From: Cryptomeria japonica
Lineage: Eukaryota > Streptophyta > Pinopsida > Cupressales > Cupressaceae
Length of the DNA: 64,000 bases
Direction: 5' to 3'
NCBI RefSeq assembly: GCF_030272615.1
Contig: NC_081407.1
Location: 434,406,730-434,470,729, forward strand
Part shown: piece after piece, positions 1 to 13,476 of the stretch
How the letters are laid out: each line of letters opens with the position of its first letter
Position numbering within the stretch: the first letter of the stretch is position 1
Position numbers and translations under genes: made by a program
Notes under the pieces: model-generated
Told to the model about the DNA's origin: nothing
What the model saw: the letters and a program-made list of their open reading frames with translations, nothing else
The model's database searches: none

Positions 1-3000
1 ATAGCTTCCCATCATCCATTGATGCATAAAATTCCGCTTCCTTGGTCAAATCCATACCATTCACTATACCTTTTATCATACCCTCTTCAAATTTAGGCAC
101 TACACAATTTATTATTTCACTCTGAGCTATCCCCTTCCAAAATTGAAACCACTTCAAACCAACCCTATCAACCACCCAAACCTAAACCTACATCTCTATT
201 AGCATCTCTTCCCTAATATAAGTTCATCCCAATCACTCCTACATTCTTAGAATCATATATTTTCTTCACCCACTCCATCATCTTTCCTTTAAAGAGACCT
301 CTTACAAGAAAATATCAATGACATAGTAGAGAAATTACAATCCATTTCCCTCCTCCAACTACATTCTCACTAACTTCACTTACCTCCCCTTTTTCCTAAA
401 CCATTCCCATGTTCCCTTAGCTCTTCTGATATTCCTTTCCCTACTTCAACCCTTCCATCTAGAACCATGTCTCCACAACCTCTTCTTGTCACTATACTTG
501 AACATCACCACTCTTCTATATTATACTATTCTCCCCTTATCCATCAATTATTTATGGGTCTTCGCACCTCTGAATATATGGGATGTGCTAAGGACATTAG
601 GCTTATTTTTATAAATTTTTATTTTCAAACTCCTTTCCCTCATGAGATTCTTTTTGTCTTGGTTGTGTATTTACTTGCCCTTCTTGGTGTGACACCACCT
701 CTATTGTCAAATATTCATGGAACTATTCATTTTGACCAATATTTCCAACGGGTTACTCCTTTATCTCCCATTAATTTATTTATACCTTGATGGATATTCA
801 TTTATCCACTCTATAAATGCACCAACATCCCTTAATAATCATAATTAGGCCGAAGAATAGTTGTTAGATGATCAATGAATGCCTAGTGTCTTGTATTTTT
901 GTATGCTTGTTTGGCTTGGAAGTCCTTTGTCGCTTCTATAAGGATACATATACTAGATGAACATGCATTGTGTATTTCTTCCATTTATTTCTATTTTTTC
1001 ATCATTTGTTCTTTTCACTCATCTTGCGGATGATATGCAATGTTTCACATAGACTTTCATAAACCTTGTTGACCTAATTGGAGACAATTATTGATACATT
1101 CTGTTTTTTGTACTATTTTTTTTCCATGTGATCATTATTCCATACATTTGAGGGATGAAAACATGTCACTATATACCATACCATATGATAAAAATAAATA
1201 TATGTTGGCCCCTAAACACAAATATCCCTTTATGTATTCACTTCCATGAATTTTCCCACCTTCCTTCTATACCAACCTTTCTTCATTCCTTCATGGAACC
1301 CTTCTATCCATTATACTATTTTTCACCTCTACTTTATTCTTCTCATGTAATAAAATGAGGAATCTAGACTACTTAAACCCTCTTATCATCCAAGCACATC
1401 TCTCCTATGTCCCCCCCTTCCTTACTTTCTCACATTACCTTTCAAATTTTATCTTCCTCTTATCAACAAATTATTGGTTGTACTGCTCTTTCTCCTCACA
1501 ACATTTCCTCACCATAATTTTATATTCATCTTATCAGTGTAATCATTTATTGCCCTTGTATTTTTCATCCCAAATTTCCTCTCACTAAAGTTCTACACAC
1601 TTCTTATCAATCTAAAAGTTGAATTTACACTAATCTTTTTCTCTCTCATAAAACTTTGGTCTTTCCCCTTGAAAAATCATTGAGAATACCTATATAATTT
1701 TATCCTTCATCAAGACCATCCCGTCCTCTAATATATATTTCAAAATATCAAAGCAAACTATTTACACTTCTTGAAACATATTCTTTAGAGTGTATTATGT
1801 GTAATGTACATTTATTTTTTCTCCTGATTCTTTTAGGTACACCTTTACACCTCCATCATAAATACCAAAAAAAATCTCTCTTCAATGCATTCCAAACATT
1901 CACTATCATCATATTATACATTTTTCTCACCTCTCAAACAAATACACTTCAAGTTGGTGCCTTTCCTTTTAATAAACATTCCACATTCCCTATGCATTGA
2001 CACACTTAAGTAAACCTTCCTTCATTTTCCACCCCTCAATAATCCACCTTTTATTGTACATTTCCTTTATATCTCTTTAGTTCACATCTTCCCTTTCAAT
2101 ACAAATAATATTTCAACTCTTTTCTATCTCTTTTATCCTTAAGATGATTACTTTTGTCCCCTTAAAGAATCATTTTAATGGGGGCATATACTCTATGCCT
2201 TCTATTAGTTATACAATCTTTAACCACAATATATTGTTATCTAAGCCACAATGTTTATACATTTCGCCCCCATTCCACAATATTTTTATTGTTTCCTCCA
2301 AACCACAATAATAATTTTTGCATTCGATCCATATAAGTTATATTTAGGTCTTTGAGCCACCTTTTTAAATTAGATAGTTAGTGACAGAGTAATGATAGGC
2401 TAAGTGATTTATTTTTGTCACAACATTGATAATTTTTCCAAAAGCCATCTTTTTAGAATCATACAACAACAAAGTAATTCTACAAAGTTTAAAGTAATTA
2501 TAACTTGAGTACAACGTAATTCTTGAGTATCTAATCCTCTTTATGATTCCTAGTAGCAAAGTATGCTAGTCTAAGAATCATACATCACTCTCTTCTAATT
2601 ATACCCTCCTATATTTTACACACTTCTCTTATTTCTACGTGAATATTTATCATCTTTATCTATGAAAATCTGGTTTTCTATTATGTATTTAATTTTCTAG
2701 AATTTATAGTACAAATACATATTATTGATCTTGATTATGATGAATTAGCATTCATTTTGTGGATAAATTTTCTAACATATTTGTTTTTCAAAGGTGGTGT
2801 ATTTTTATTAACATATCTATTTTGTATATTTAAAGCTAAAGTACAAGAAATCCAACCTACAAAGATGTAGCAAATCATTTTTATATATCTAAAATATTTA
2901 CTCTTTAAGAAGATATCTTTAATAAATTTTCTATATACGAATTTTAGCAGAGGTTTTGCTAGATTGACATAAACTTGTTAAAAGTGGGAAAATGTAATGT

Positions 3001-3159
3001 CTAAAATTATATTCCTCACAACTTCTACATTGTTAGTTAAACTAAATTACTTCCCACACCCATAGAAATTCTTCAATCATTCTTAGCCAAACACACTATC
3101 CTTGCACCTAATACAAGGATGCACAAATTTATGTTGCAATTTATAATTTTATCAAATGT
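1..3159. other. Unassigned G-poor, pyrimidine-rich stretch
   Basis: I recognise no gene here. The + strand is strongly T/C-rich and poor in G over about the first 2.3 kb, which leaves several short leucine/serine/phenylalanine-rich frames (for example 467-790) that look like composition effects. On the minus strand the first 181 bases are open for 60 codons in one frame and read like ordinary protein (for example KWFQFWKGIAQSEIINCVV). That could be the end of a degraded element lying mainly left of the window. A purine-rich minus strand is what the degraded retroelements further right also show, so this may be an older minus-strand element, but no domain supports it. Confidence 0.3.
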
Positions 3160-3206
3160 CATATTTTCTAGGTATAACGTGTGTAATAAAGGTATTACTA
3201 AAAAAG

Positions 3207-5385
3207 ATGGCTCACAACATGCAAAAAATTGCAGTAAATCAAAGAAGGGCTTTCAATCAAGTTCAATCGAGAGATCCTGCTCGAGTTGGTGATGGGCATT
3301 CTGTAAACAGATTTGAAGTTCTGGGCCGTTATCCTCCCTCTGCCCTAGGGGTAAATTTTATGAAGAAAAATCATGGGAACCTCCCTTCTGCGTTGAATAA
3401 CTTCGGGAGGGAACGACGACCTCAAAATTTGCATTTTGGATTTAGAAATAGAAGGAAAAATAATCAAGGATGGCATATAGCTAAGGGAAAAAAAGAATGA
3501 AGGGCATTGAACGCTCAAGATAGGGTTGATAAAAAAGACAGGGAAGGAAATTTTATTAGGAGAAATCTGGGTGACCGAGTGTGGATTGCTCCTATCACTT
3601 CAATGATCCCTAGTTGCGCTTCTGGAGCCAATCTGATAGACTGATACCCCTAGGAGAGAAGCAGAGCCATGAAAGTCGAGCGGATCAAATCCTGGGAAAT
3701 AGAATTCGCAAATCACATGAAAAATTCAGGAATCATAAGCCCTGACATATGTTTAATCACTAGCCAAGGCAATACAATAGGAAATCTACGCCTGAAGCAC
3801 ACATTTGGCAGAATAGAACAAAAGAAGAAAACCCTAGGCCTATGGGCGATGGAAATAATTCCAATCTGGTAATCAAAGAATAAAAATATGCCAAGGGTTT
3901 GAGGGACCATTGCAGGAAATTTGGTCTTTTTGCCAAGTGGTGCGGGAAAGGACAACCTGCTGAAACAATTGCAAGCTGGTGGGAACAAACATACGCAGTC
4001 CAGGTAAGTATTACTGCTCTCCCTAATGATTTTATTTATATTGATTGCACAAAGGAGGCCTTAAAACATGAATTGTTAGCTGGGGATTATGTTTTTTATC
4101 AGAGTTATAACTTCATATTCATTGATTGGCTGCCGAATTTTAACCTTAGCTCACATAAATTCCAGAAGATGTCAAAATGGATAAGACTCAGAAACCTACC
4201 TGTTGAGTTTATGCATTCTCAAGTATTATTTAAACTTGGAGATAAACTAGGAGGTTTTGTAGGCTTGGAAGAGGAATGGACACGCACTTCAGATCTAAAA
4301 ATGCTAGTTTACATAGAGATTAATTTAACTCAATTAAAAACCATAGAGTTTATTACAACAAATATTAGATACCGCATAGAACCTAGATTTTATATTGGTC
4401 CTCTGTCTGATAACATTGCATATAGACTAAGTAACCCCTCTATCAATAGAAGTAAGAGCCCAACCTATGCATCGCCCATAAAGGATAAAGGAGTCAACAT
4501 CAACTTTAACAATAAGATGGGGGGCTCCATTATAAACGTTAGTCAATCTGAGTAGGAAGTTGCTATCAATCATCATTGTAGAACAACTGAGATTATGGAT
4601 GAAAGATTGCAAAACAAACCTTCTTTACTAATGATCCCTATAGAAGGCAATACGATAATTGATAAAAATGAGGTCTTGCAAGTGACTGAAGCAACTAAAG
4701 AGAATATGGAGATGTCCCTTACTTTGGAAAACAAAATCCCACTGCCAATAGAAGATGTAGCAAGAACTACACAACAAAATGACCCAAGCATGCTATGGGC
4801 TCTTGAAAAGACTGAGAATGAAGGGATATTGGATGTGGACACAACTGTTAATGTAATGTCCACAACATTTAATAACCAAATGCCTGTAGAAGAAGTGGAG
4901 AAGGCTAAAGAGAGGGATTAAAAAGACAAGAAAATTAAGGAAACTATGCTTGAGGAAGGTGAGAAGGATGAGAATGACATTAATTTGACAATGAACCAAA
5001 TATGCAATGAGGTAGTTAGTAATCTTATGGATAAGTTTGTGGAGCAAATTGTTGATGAGGATGAAATGGCTCTGCAAAAACAGTTACTAATTGCAAAAAT
5101 TTTGGAATTGGGGGAGATGATGAACAAGAAAAGATAGATGAAGCAGAGATGATGATAGAGCTAAATAACAAGGAGAATGAAGGAGCTGTTGAAACCCTAG
5201 GAATTGCACAAATTGAATCTGGAAAAGAAACCCTTGATAGTGCCAAGCAAAATAAGAAGAAAGGAAGAAAATCCATGTCTGAACTAAGAATTAAAGATGG
5301 GTCAGCAGAGGGCCAGACTAAACTGACTTCTATGTTTTATGTTGGGAAGGGGAAGGTCCTTCCTGAAGAGCCATGGAGCTCATAA
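3207..5385 (+). pseudogene. LINE A ORF1 (gag-like, DUF4283-type RNA-binding protein)
   Basis: ORF1 proteins of plant L1 elements bind the element RNA. The chosen ATG starts MAHNMQKIAVNQRR, 35 bases inside the element; an ATG at 3156 lies outside the predicted end. The frame is broken several times. The best conserved stretch is 3899-4555, which has the DUF4283-type pattern of a tryptophan-rich block (DWLPNFN) followed by KWIRLRNLPVEFM and a GDKLGGFVGLEEEW segment. No intact CCHC knuckle was found after it. The C-terminal third (4595-5385) is acidic and lysine-rich and probably disordered or coiled. The final segment ends 13 bases after the ORF2 ATG, a short overlap that fits reinitiation or leaky scanning in intact relatives. 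Confidence 0.7.
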
Positions 5386-8300
5386 CTTGGAATATTAGAT
5401 GCAACATATCATAAAGCGTTGCATTATAATAACTAAATCAAATATCATAATGATACAAGAAACTAAACTTAACACAAAGGACATTGATACATTTAGAAAA
5501 AGACTACACATCATGGAATTGGAAGGCTCCCCAACAAACAGAGCCTCTGGGGGACTAGCAGTGATATGGGATCCTAGATTTGTCTCTTTCACTAAGGATA
5601 GGTGTCAAGGAAACTGGATGAGCGGATGGGTTAAGAGCATTAAGAACAATTTGCATTTCCTCCTTATAAATGTTTATGGTCCGACACAGAACAGGGACAA
5701 AAGATTGGTGTGGAGTGAAATAGAACAATATCTGCGATCAATACCAAACTAGATCTGTATTTTAGGAGGGGACTTTAATGCCATAATTAATCATATTGAG
5801 AAATGGGGAGGGAGCCAAAAAGTATCTCAATCTGCCACTGATTTTAAGGACTGGGTCAATAAAAACAGTTTTATGGAAATTAAAACTGCTAGAGATTCAT
5901 TAACATGGAATAACAGGAGGAGAGGATTTAGTAACATAGCAGAGAAATTAGACAGGTTCTTTCTTAAGGGAAGTTTGATTGACTTCCCTTATATCCTATT
6001 TGCATAAATTCTTCCCATATTTGGATCGAATCATTTTCCAGTTTAGTTGACCATCATAAAAGACACTAGGCCCAAAAGATGCCCTTTTAAGTTTGAACAA
6101 ATATGGCTGAAAGATGATAAAGTACTAGAGCTAATAGAGCAATGGTGGAAGGAGGCAGATATTTCAGGATCTAAGTCATTCAGGGTAGTTAACAAATTAA
6201 AAATAGTAAAAAACAAATTGTTGCTATGGAATAAAAATCACTTCAGCAACATCTTTGAGTCAAAGGTAAAATTAGAAGAAGAAATATAAAAGGTTAATAA
6301 TGCGGTAATTGAAAAGGGAATGGATGCTCTATCTTAGAGAAAAGGGGTTATTAGCTAAATATGAAGATATCTTAGCCAAGGAAGAAATTTTTCGATGTCA
6401 GAAGTCTAGAGAAACATGGCTAAATGCAGGGGATAAGAACACAAAATTCTTTGATAATAGATCCAAACATAGAACTATTAACAAAATAACCAAGATCAAA
6501 ACTGGTTATGGAATTAGTATGGAGGACCCTAATCAGATTGCAATTGAGGCTGTAAGGTATTATGAGAATATTCTAAATAACTAGGAGGGATCTAATTTGG
6601 GTAACCAGAATAACATTCTTGCAAATATCTCAAAGATTATATCAGAAGAACAGAACAAGAGTTTAGTGGCTAGATTTTGTAAGGCTGAGATCGAAGCAAC
6701 ACTAATGCAAATGAACCCAGACAAGGCACCAGGACTGGATGGGTTCCCAGCCTTCTGCATCTCATAGGTGATGAGGTAACCAAGGCCTTGGAAGGGGTGA
6801 GGAACTCATGAAGTATTCTCAAGGATATTAAAAAATAATTTCTTATCCCTTATACCCAAGAAAGACAAATCAGAAAGTTTTGATGATTTTAGGCGAATAG
6901 CACTATGTAATACTATTTATAAATTATTCACTAAAACCATAGCAAATAGAATACAAAAGTTGCTCCCTTTCTTAATTAGTGTGGAGCAGACGGGCTTTTT
7001 CCTAGGGAGGTCTATATATGATGGGGTTATCATAGCCCAAGAAGACATTCATTCTATTAAGCAGAATGGTGATCTGAGCATGCTAATTAAGCTAGACATC
7101 AAGAAGGCCTATGATAAGGTGGAATGACACTTCCTTTGCAAATGCTTGGAAGCCTTTGGCTTCGCTAGACAATCGATCAACCTAATCTTTGAATGTATTT
7201 CCACTCCAAAAATGTCACTCCTTGTAAATGGCACCCTAGAAGGTTTTTTCAGTATATCCAGAGGATTGAGACAGGGAGATCCTATATCTCCCTTCTTATT
7301 CATCATTATGGCATAATCTCTAGGTAGATCTATAACGAAAGCTAGAGAAATGAATATTGTTAAGGGTATCAAAATAACTAGTGAGTTAGACCCTACCAAA
7401 CACCAACGATTTGTTGATGACACCATGTTGTATGGCTAAGGAGGGAGACAAGAAGCACAAGCATTTAAAAATATACTTGACTCCTATACTAAGGCCACAC
7501 GACAAGAAATTAGCAAGGAAAAGTGAGAAATATTTTTCTTTAATACTGATTTGAACACGGAAAATGCAATATGCAATATTTTGAACTTTAAAAAAGGCAA
7601 ACTGCCATGCAAATACCTTGGGCTGCCCCTAGATAAAGGTTGTAGGTCCAAAAAATTATGGGATCAGATGGTGTCTTGAATAAAGAATATAACATAATCT
7701 TGGAAAGGTAGATGGCTCTCCTCTGCAGGAAGAGCAACTATGTTTAAATTAGTACTATCTACAATGGCAATCTATCAATTGTCTTCCATAAATTTCCCTA
7801 CAACAAAGAAGGAGGAATTGAACAAACACCTGAGAACTTTCTTCTGGCATGGAAAAGGGGAAAAAAATAAAATCTCATTGTTAGCATGGGACAAGGTATG
7901 TAGGCCCAAGGAGGAAGGGGGTGCTGGAATTAAAAGTATTAAGAAACAGAGTAAGGATTTAGGTGCTAAACTAATATGGAGAATGTACATAAACCCTAAT
8001 TTAAAATGGGCTAAAATCCTAAGTCACAAATACCTGAATAACAATGATTCAACTAGTATTTTTCAGGATTGTATCCCCTCCAAGGGGCTCATGTATATGG
8101 AACTTTATGTTAGATTGTAGAAGCACTATTATTGAGAAATTAACTTCGAACCTTGGCAATGGAGAATATGCCTTGTTCTGGTCAGACTCTTGGGGTGGTT
8201 ATACAACTATAGAAAGACTATCCAACTTTGAAAACTCTAGAACCCTCTTGGAAACTTGGTGGGGAAAACATGTTAAGGATTACATTGAAGTAGTGGATGA

Positions 8301-9526
8301 GGAAATTGCTAAAGGTTGGAGATGGAAATATTTGACTGACATTGACATCCCAGTCAGGGAGAAAGAGGAGCTCACTGCGATCCTCAGAAATAGGAATATT
8401 ACCTTCCATTCAGGTGTGGATAGACTGGTTTGGGATGGATCGAAATATGGAGACTATAGCACTAAGGATGGATATGACTACCTTGTTAGTAGACAACTAA
8501 GACCCAAGACAAATATCCCTCTGGAATTATGTTGGGATAAGAATTGTTCACCTAAGGCCGACATGTTTTCATGGTTGGCTTTACAAAACAGGATCCTAAC
8601 AGCTGACAGGTTTAGAAAAATAGGATATGAGGGACCAAGCAGATGCCCGTTATGTGAAGAGGAAGCAGGGAATGAAGACCACATATTACTAACTTGTAAG
8701 TTCTCTAACCAATGTTGGATGTGGTTATGCAACAAGTTGGGATGGAGCTCAACCTTGCCAAAATCCATCTTGAGTATGTTCCAAGCTTGACCTGTCATAA
8801 AGAAAAGCTGCTTGTATGGTAGTCTATGGATAGTAGCACCCTCTATTATTATCTGGGAGTTATGGAAGGAGAGAAATAGATGATTATTCAAGGATAAGAA
8901 GATGGGTTGGGAACAACTAACAAATAAAGTTGAGGTTGCCATCATTGAAATTGTGAATAGCAAGATTATGAGTCAACAAAAGATGGTAGCCAAGATGACT
9001 TAGTGGGATGAGCAGATGAGCGGCAGATGGATTGGGTTAAAGATTCCTCCTTATGTAGGGCCTGGAGCTGAGCAAAATAAATGAAAAAAGAGCAGAATGT
9101 GTATGGCAGCCTCCTAAGAGGGGGTGGTTCAAGCTCAACTTTGATGGTGCATCACGTGGTAATCTAGGTCAAGTAGGCATAGATAGTTGTCTTCATAATT
9201 TAGAAGGGACAGAAGTGGCAAGGTATGCAAAATCAATTGGTATTGAGACTAATAAATTGGCTGAGTTGATGGCCCTTGTGGAAGGGCTTTTGATGTGTAA
9301 AGACATGAGGGTGGAGAAAGTGGCCATTGAAGGAGATTCTGTAATTGTGATCAATACATTAAGAAATGGATCTATGCCAAACTAGAGGCTTAATGCAATA
9401 CTCACAAGAGCTCTGTACTTAGCTCAATCATTTAAGAAGACAACATTCAACCACATATATAGAGAGGGCAACTCCCGAGCAGATGAACTAGTGAATAAGG
9501 GTGCAGATGGGAACACCATAATGTAA
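5373..9526 (+). pseudogene. LINE A ORF2 (endonuclease, reverse transcriptase, RNase H)
   Basis: ORF2 nicks the target and copies the RNA in place. It starts MELITWNIR. The endonuclease shows IQETKL (catalytic Glu), NVYGPT, GGDFNAI and, near 6030, SNHFP where SDH is expected. The reverse transcriptase shows DKAPGLDGFPA (about 6720), LIKLDIKKAYDKVEW (about 7090), RGLRQGDPISPFLF (about 7260) and an intact FVDD catalytic box at 7410-7421. A zinc-binding segment with CPLCEEEAGNEDH lies near 8640-8690. The RNase H domain (9128-9526) shows FDGAS, AELMALVEG, EGDS and REGNSRADEL, the plant L1 arrangement. Stops follow KVEW and FVDDTMLYG, and frame changes occur near 5395, 6040, 6300 and 8050. It is clearly dead, but complete enough to classify. 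Confidence 0.88.
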
Positions 9527-9804
9527 TGAGGGAGCATGGTGAGAATCTCAAATCCTTGGCAAGGTCAAGAAAAATGGGAGAATATGGCAAACACAAAAAA
9601 ACTAGATAATTGGTTGAGGTGAGAGAAATATAGATAAACATTCGTATAGGGGTATAGGGGATAGCAACTTGCATCAACAAGGGAAGACACAAACACACAC
9701 CTCCTTATAAAACTAGTTATCCTAAGTAATATTAGCAATTTAGCTGATCTTGGTAGGATTATAGGTTGGTTTTTATTATCTCTGGCTCTGTTCTTATGGT
9801 CAGG

Positions 9805-9915
<111 letters not shown>

Positions 9916-9928
9916 ACATTTTTTCTAG

Positions 9929-10602
9929 TATTTTACTTACTTATGTATTTTGCTTATATATATTTATACTTATTCTGACCTGTCTTTATATCTTCTCTAT
10001 TATGTTGTGTTTGGTTTTGATCTTATGAACATTAACTCTCCCCTTCTCTGTGTTTTTATGGATACTATGGAATGTTTCAATATTTTATGGGTTCAATTTT
10101 AATGTTTTTGTGATCTCTTTAAGCTATCTTATCGTTCACAGGTATAAATAAGCAATATAGACATAGATATGTTTAGCCATAATTTAATCTTATCTCTTCT
10201 TACTGTTTTAGTCAGAAAGCTGATCATCTGGTTTTAGTAAAATGATCTCTTACTCGATGTGGTACTATCACAATCAGAAAGCATGATGTGGATTCAACGT
10301 GAAAGTGATGCAGGGATCATTTGCTTTATTCATTAGTAGCTTGCTAGTTTGGCATATTTATAAAAATATCTGGGGGTCAGTATATGCATACTCATAATTC
10401 TAATTCCACTTATGATATAAGCTGCTTGTTGAGATAATATCTTCAAATCTTTTATCTAGACTAGTACTATGACATGGTTAGGTTTAACACATGAACTCTA
10501 TGGTTGGCCTGCAAAGCAAAGGTAACATTTATCTTTAGATATATTTAGATTATGAAATAACTCTGCTGGTAAGTGGCAAGGTATGGCAATTATTTTTTAC
10601 AG
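9929..10602. other. Unassigned AT-rich interval
   Basis: No domain or repeat family is recognised. The right part contains GT/AG-like splice signals. An open segment encoding WLGLTHELYGWPAKQR ends just before a GTAACA donor-like site near 10525, and a pyrimidine tract with ACAG ends at 10602. They matter only if the exon-like segment that follows is real. Confidence 0.25.
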
Positions 10603-10725
10603 GTTTTTCATGATCACTTAGTAAGTAGGACTCTCAAGAGAGGCTTGGGTGAATCTACGTCATTGAAAGAAGAAGAGTTTGCTGGCCAGATCTTTCAGAA
10701 AGTCATACCTATAACAAGACACTGA
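10603..10725 (+). CDS. Possible terminal exon of an unidentified gene
   Basis: Immediately after a T-rich tract ending in TTTACAG there are 40 open codons and a TGA. The peptide is balanced and polar (HDHLVSRTLKRGLGESTSLK, then EEEFAGQIFQKVIPITRH), unlike the leucine/phenylalanine-rich noise frames around it. An upstream open segment (about 10475-10525) also ends at a donor-like GT. I do not recognise the family. It may be a last exon of a host gene or gene fragment whose other exons are upstream or missing, or it may be chance. The acceptor, the open frame and the peptide character are seen; that it is an exon is inference. Confidence 0.2.
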   Translation, partial: VFHDHLVSRTLKRGLGESTSLKEEEFAGQIFQKVIPITRH

Positions 10726-12993
10726 GTCCAACCTCATTGCATGTAATAGATGAGAAATATGTAAAGACCCTTACGAAATGTAGGGGATGTAAAGTTAACA
10801 CTATGTAGTCTATAATTAGCATGCTCTTACATAACCGACATGTTCTTCCTACAATTGTATTATGAAGATAGGGTGATGTCATTATCACTCCCGTTATTGT
10901 TTCGGGATATTCTATTTAATAGTACTAAACCGAACTTTCAAAAAAATTAAAAAGTTCTAGACAAGTTAAGAGGTTTTCTTGACTCGGTTCTTTCCTACCA
11001 GTGCCCACACTGAACCGAGTTGTAAACTTCTTTAAGTTAACTAATAAACTTATTGGCTACAACCTATTATCCTTTAAAAAAATGTCACATTTTCTAAGAA
11101 TTTTAACTACGTTTTCTTATCTTTTTGTTGGATTTTTGTTAAATTTTAACTACGTAATGATATCAATTTCTCTAGTAAAACAAAAAAAACAAAGGGCAAA
11201 AAAGGGTCAGGATGACATAGTTGTTGAATCATGAATTGTCCATTCATTGTGATCACAATTTTATTGGCACCAAAATTTGTCCAATCATCTTCCTCCATTT
11301 TGAATGCCTCTTCTCATACTCTTCAAAACAAGCTTTCAAAAAACTTTCCAACAAATTCATAGCTATCAATAACTATTTTAATTTTTTCTACATAGTTTCT
11401 AATATCACACTACCTATTATTTTCTCTAAGGTTCTCTGTCAGCTTCAAGTGATTTCACTCAAGAAAATTCACACACTTAGGTTTTCTCATATCAATATAT
11501 ATCACTTTGATTGTTATTTTTGAAATATTCATACAGAGATTTAAGCATCAATGTCTTCCATATTGACAAGAATCTTATCTTCCTCAAGAAAACTAATTTA
11601 GGATTTTAGGGATAAAGACTTTTATTTGATTTAATTTTTAATTCTATTATTTCCAACCTCATTATCTTATATGTTTACATCAAAGAATTCATTATAGCAT
11701 TCCATTTATTTTATTTTATACCTACTACATGATATTTGTAATTGTTAAAAGTTCCTAATCTAATATTTTTTTCATTTTTTCATTTGTGAAAAAAAAGTGG
11801 AGTTGAAGCTCCTTTCTAGAGCCCCTCCCTTTGTCCTCTTTTCTCTCTTCCTCCATTCTTTGTAATTTTTATTCTTTTGAGTCAATCTTGATTAGAGGAT
11901 AACTTCCTTTGTGGAGACTTAAATTTTTTTCTAATAAATAAATAAGAAATACCCCATAATAGTCCTCTCTTGAGTCATCTTTCTCTCTTCATCTTTTATT
12001 TTATTTTATTATTATTAAATTTAACATAAAATATAGTTCACATTTTTCCACATCCTCTATTTGTCAAAGCATATAGCATAAGCACACAATTTTTATTCAA
12101 TATAATTATAGTTACATTCTGAAGTATTGAGGTTTGCAACACAAGAACACACAAGATAAAAAAGGAAACAAGACACCTTCCACAAACAAGAGTAGCAAGA
12201 CAAGTTTGCCATACTTCTCAAAGTAAATAGTACAAAATGAATAAAAAAACATGAATAGTTTCTTTATGGAAATACAAGAGAGACCTAATCTATAATTAGT
12301 GAACTGAAAATAACTCAAAGAAGTCGTAAGTGAGCTTAACTTAATTATGGCATATTTTTTAAATATAGAATGCATCAACACCCCCGCTTAAGAGAAACTT
12401 AGGGAGAAGTAAAAAAACTCTAAATGTAAATGCATGAAATGCAATGAATGACTGCTGACAACTAAAAGTCTAATGAGATGCTCATGTACAAGGAAATGAA
12501 ATATCTTACGATTGGAGGAAAGAAGAAAACCACATGTGAGAAAAATCCCCTCCAAAAGAGAATTAAATAAATGCACTAGTGAACAAAAGATAGGATTTGA
12601 TGTGACCCCCTAAGAATTGCTTATATAACATACACACAATGAATGTCCCCCCCATAAAAGAAAAAAAATAAGGAAACAAATCCCCCAATAAAGAAGTAGC
12701 TCTTGTCCTAATGATGAAAGCTTGAATATAGAACATGATCCAATGCCTACAAACAACATTTATCCCCTTAGGAAGAAAGAAATCCATTGGTGATTTGAGA
12801 AGTCGTTCCGATAAACTAGAAGAATCAAGAAACAAAATCCAAATGATGTGTGCCTCTGAAAACTTTTGAAATGTCCTCCTAGCAAAATGAGATGTTGTCA
12901 ATCTAGAAAATTGTGAAGATTGATGTAGAACAAGATCCAAAGATGATAAAGATGGGTTAACACTTATGAGGTTCTCAACAGAGAGCGAATGTC
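10726..12993. other. Unassigned AT-rich interval
   Basis: I see no gene. Short frames on both strands are hydrophobic or phenylalanine-rich and show no motif. A weak inverted repeat (GACTCGGTTC / GAACCGAGTT, about 10983-11025) lies in it. It may contain older transposon sequence that is no longer recognisable. Confidence 0.3.
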
Positions 12994-13235
12994 CTCAAAA
13001 TAATCCTCCAAATTTGCAATATGAAACTCCATAAACAAGGATGATATGTCTCCAAGATACGTATCCCAAGTAGCCATATCTGTAAGTAATGAAGTTGCAC
13101 TAACAACACTGATGATGTTGTCAACAAAGAGGATATGAATGTACTCAAAATAATCCTCCAAATCTGCAATATGAGACTCCACAAACAAAGACAATATGTC
13201 TACAATATATGAATCAAAAGTAACCATTTTTGGAA
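12994..13235 (-). repeat. 150-bp tandem repeat in an open minus-strand frame
   Basis: The sequence starting CTCAAAATAATCCTCCAAAT at 12994 recurs at 13144, a period of 150 bases (50 codons). On the minus strand it lies in one open frame (12964-13332), so the peptide repeats too: ESHIADLEDYFEYIHIL and later EFHIANLEDYFEDIRSL. About one and a half copies are present. The protein is not recognised, and the duplication could equally be a DNA-level event in noncoding sequence that happens to stay open. Confidence 0.6.
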
Positions 13236-13476
13236 GATGATAGATGTATTGTTGCACTGAATTAATGGGGGGCCAAAGATGTATTAATACCAAGTTGGTC
13301 AAGAACAATAGATGATTAAGTTTGGGTTTCAATGTGAGGAGTTGTAAGTGACAGACAAACCTCTAATCCATTGAGACATGAAATACTTTTGATATACTCA
13401 AACATCTAAAAGTACCATTATCATAGGGCATAGAATTTGTATGTACAAGGGGAATGAGACAATCTGCTACAAGATC

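Noticed and set aside
467-790. 107-residue + strand frame
   Set aside because: It lies in G-poor sequence that leaves many frames open, with no domain, and the purine-rich opposite strand is the likelier old coding strand.
10983-11025. Short inverted repeat around GACTCGGTTC
   Set aside because: The arms are only about ten bases and imperfect, with no flanking duplication or repeat copy nearby.
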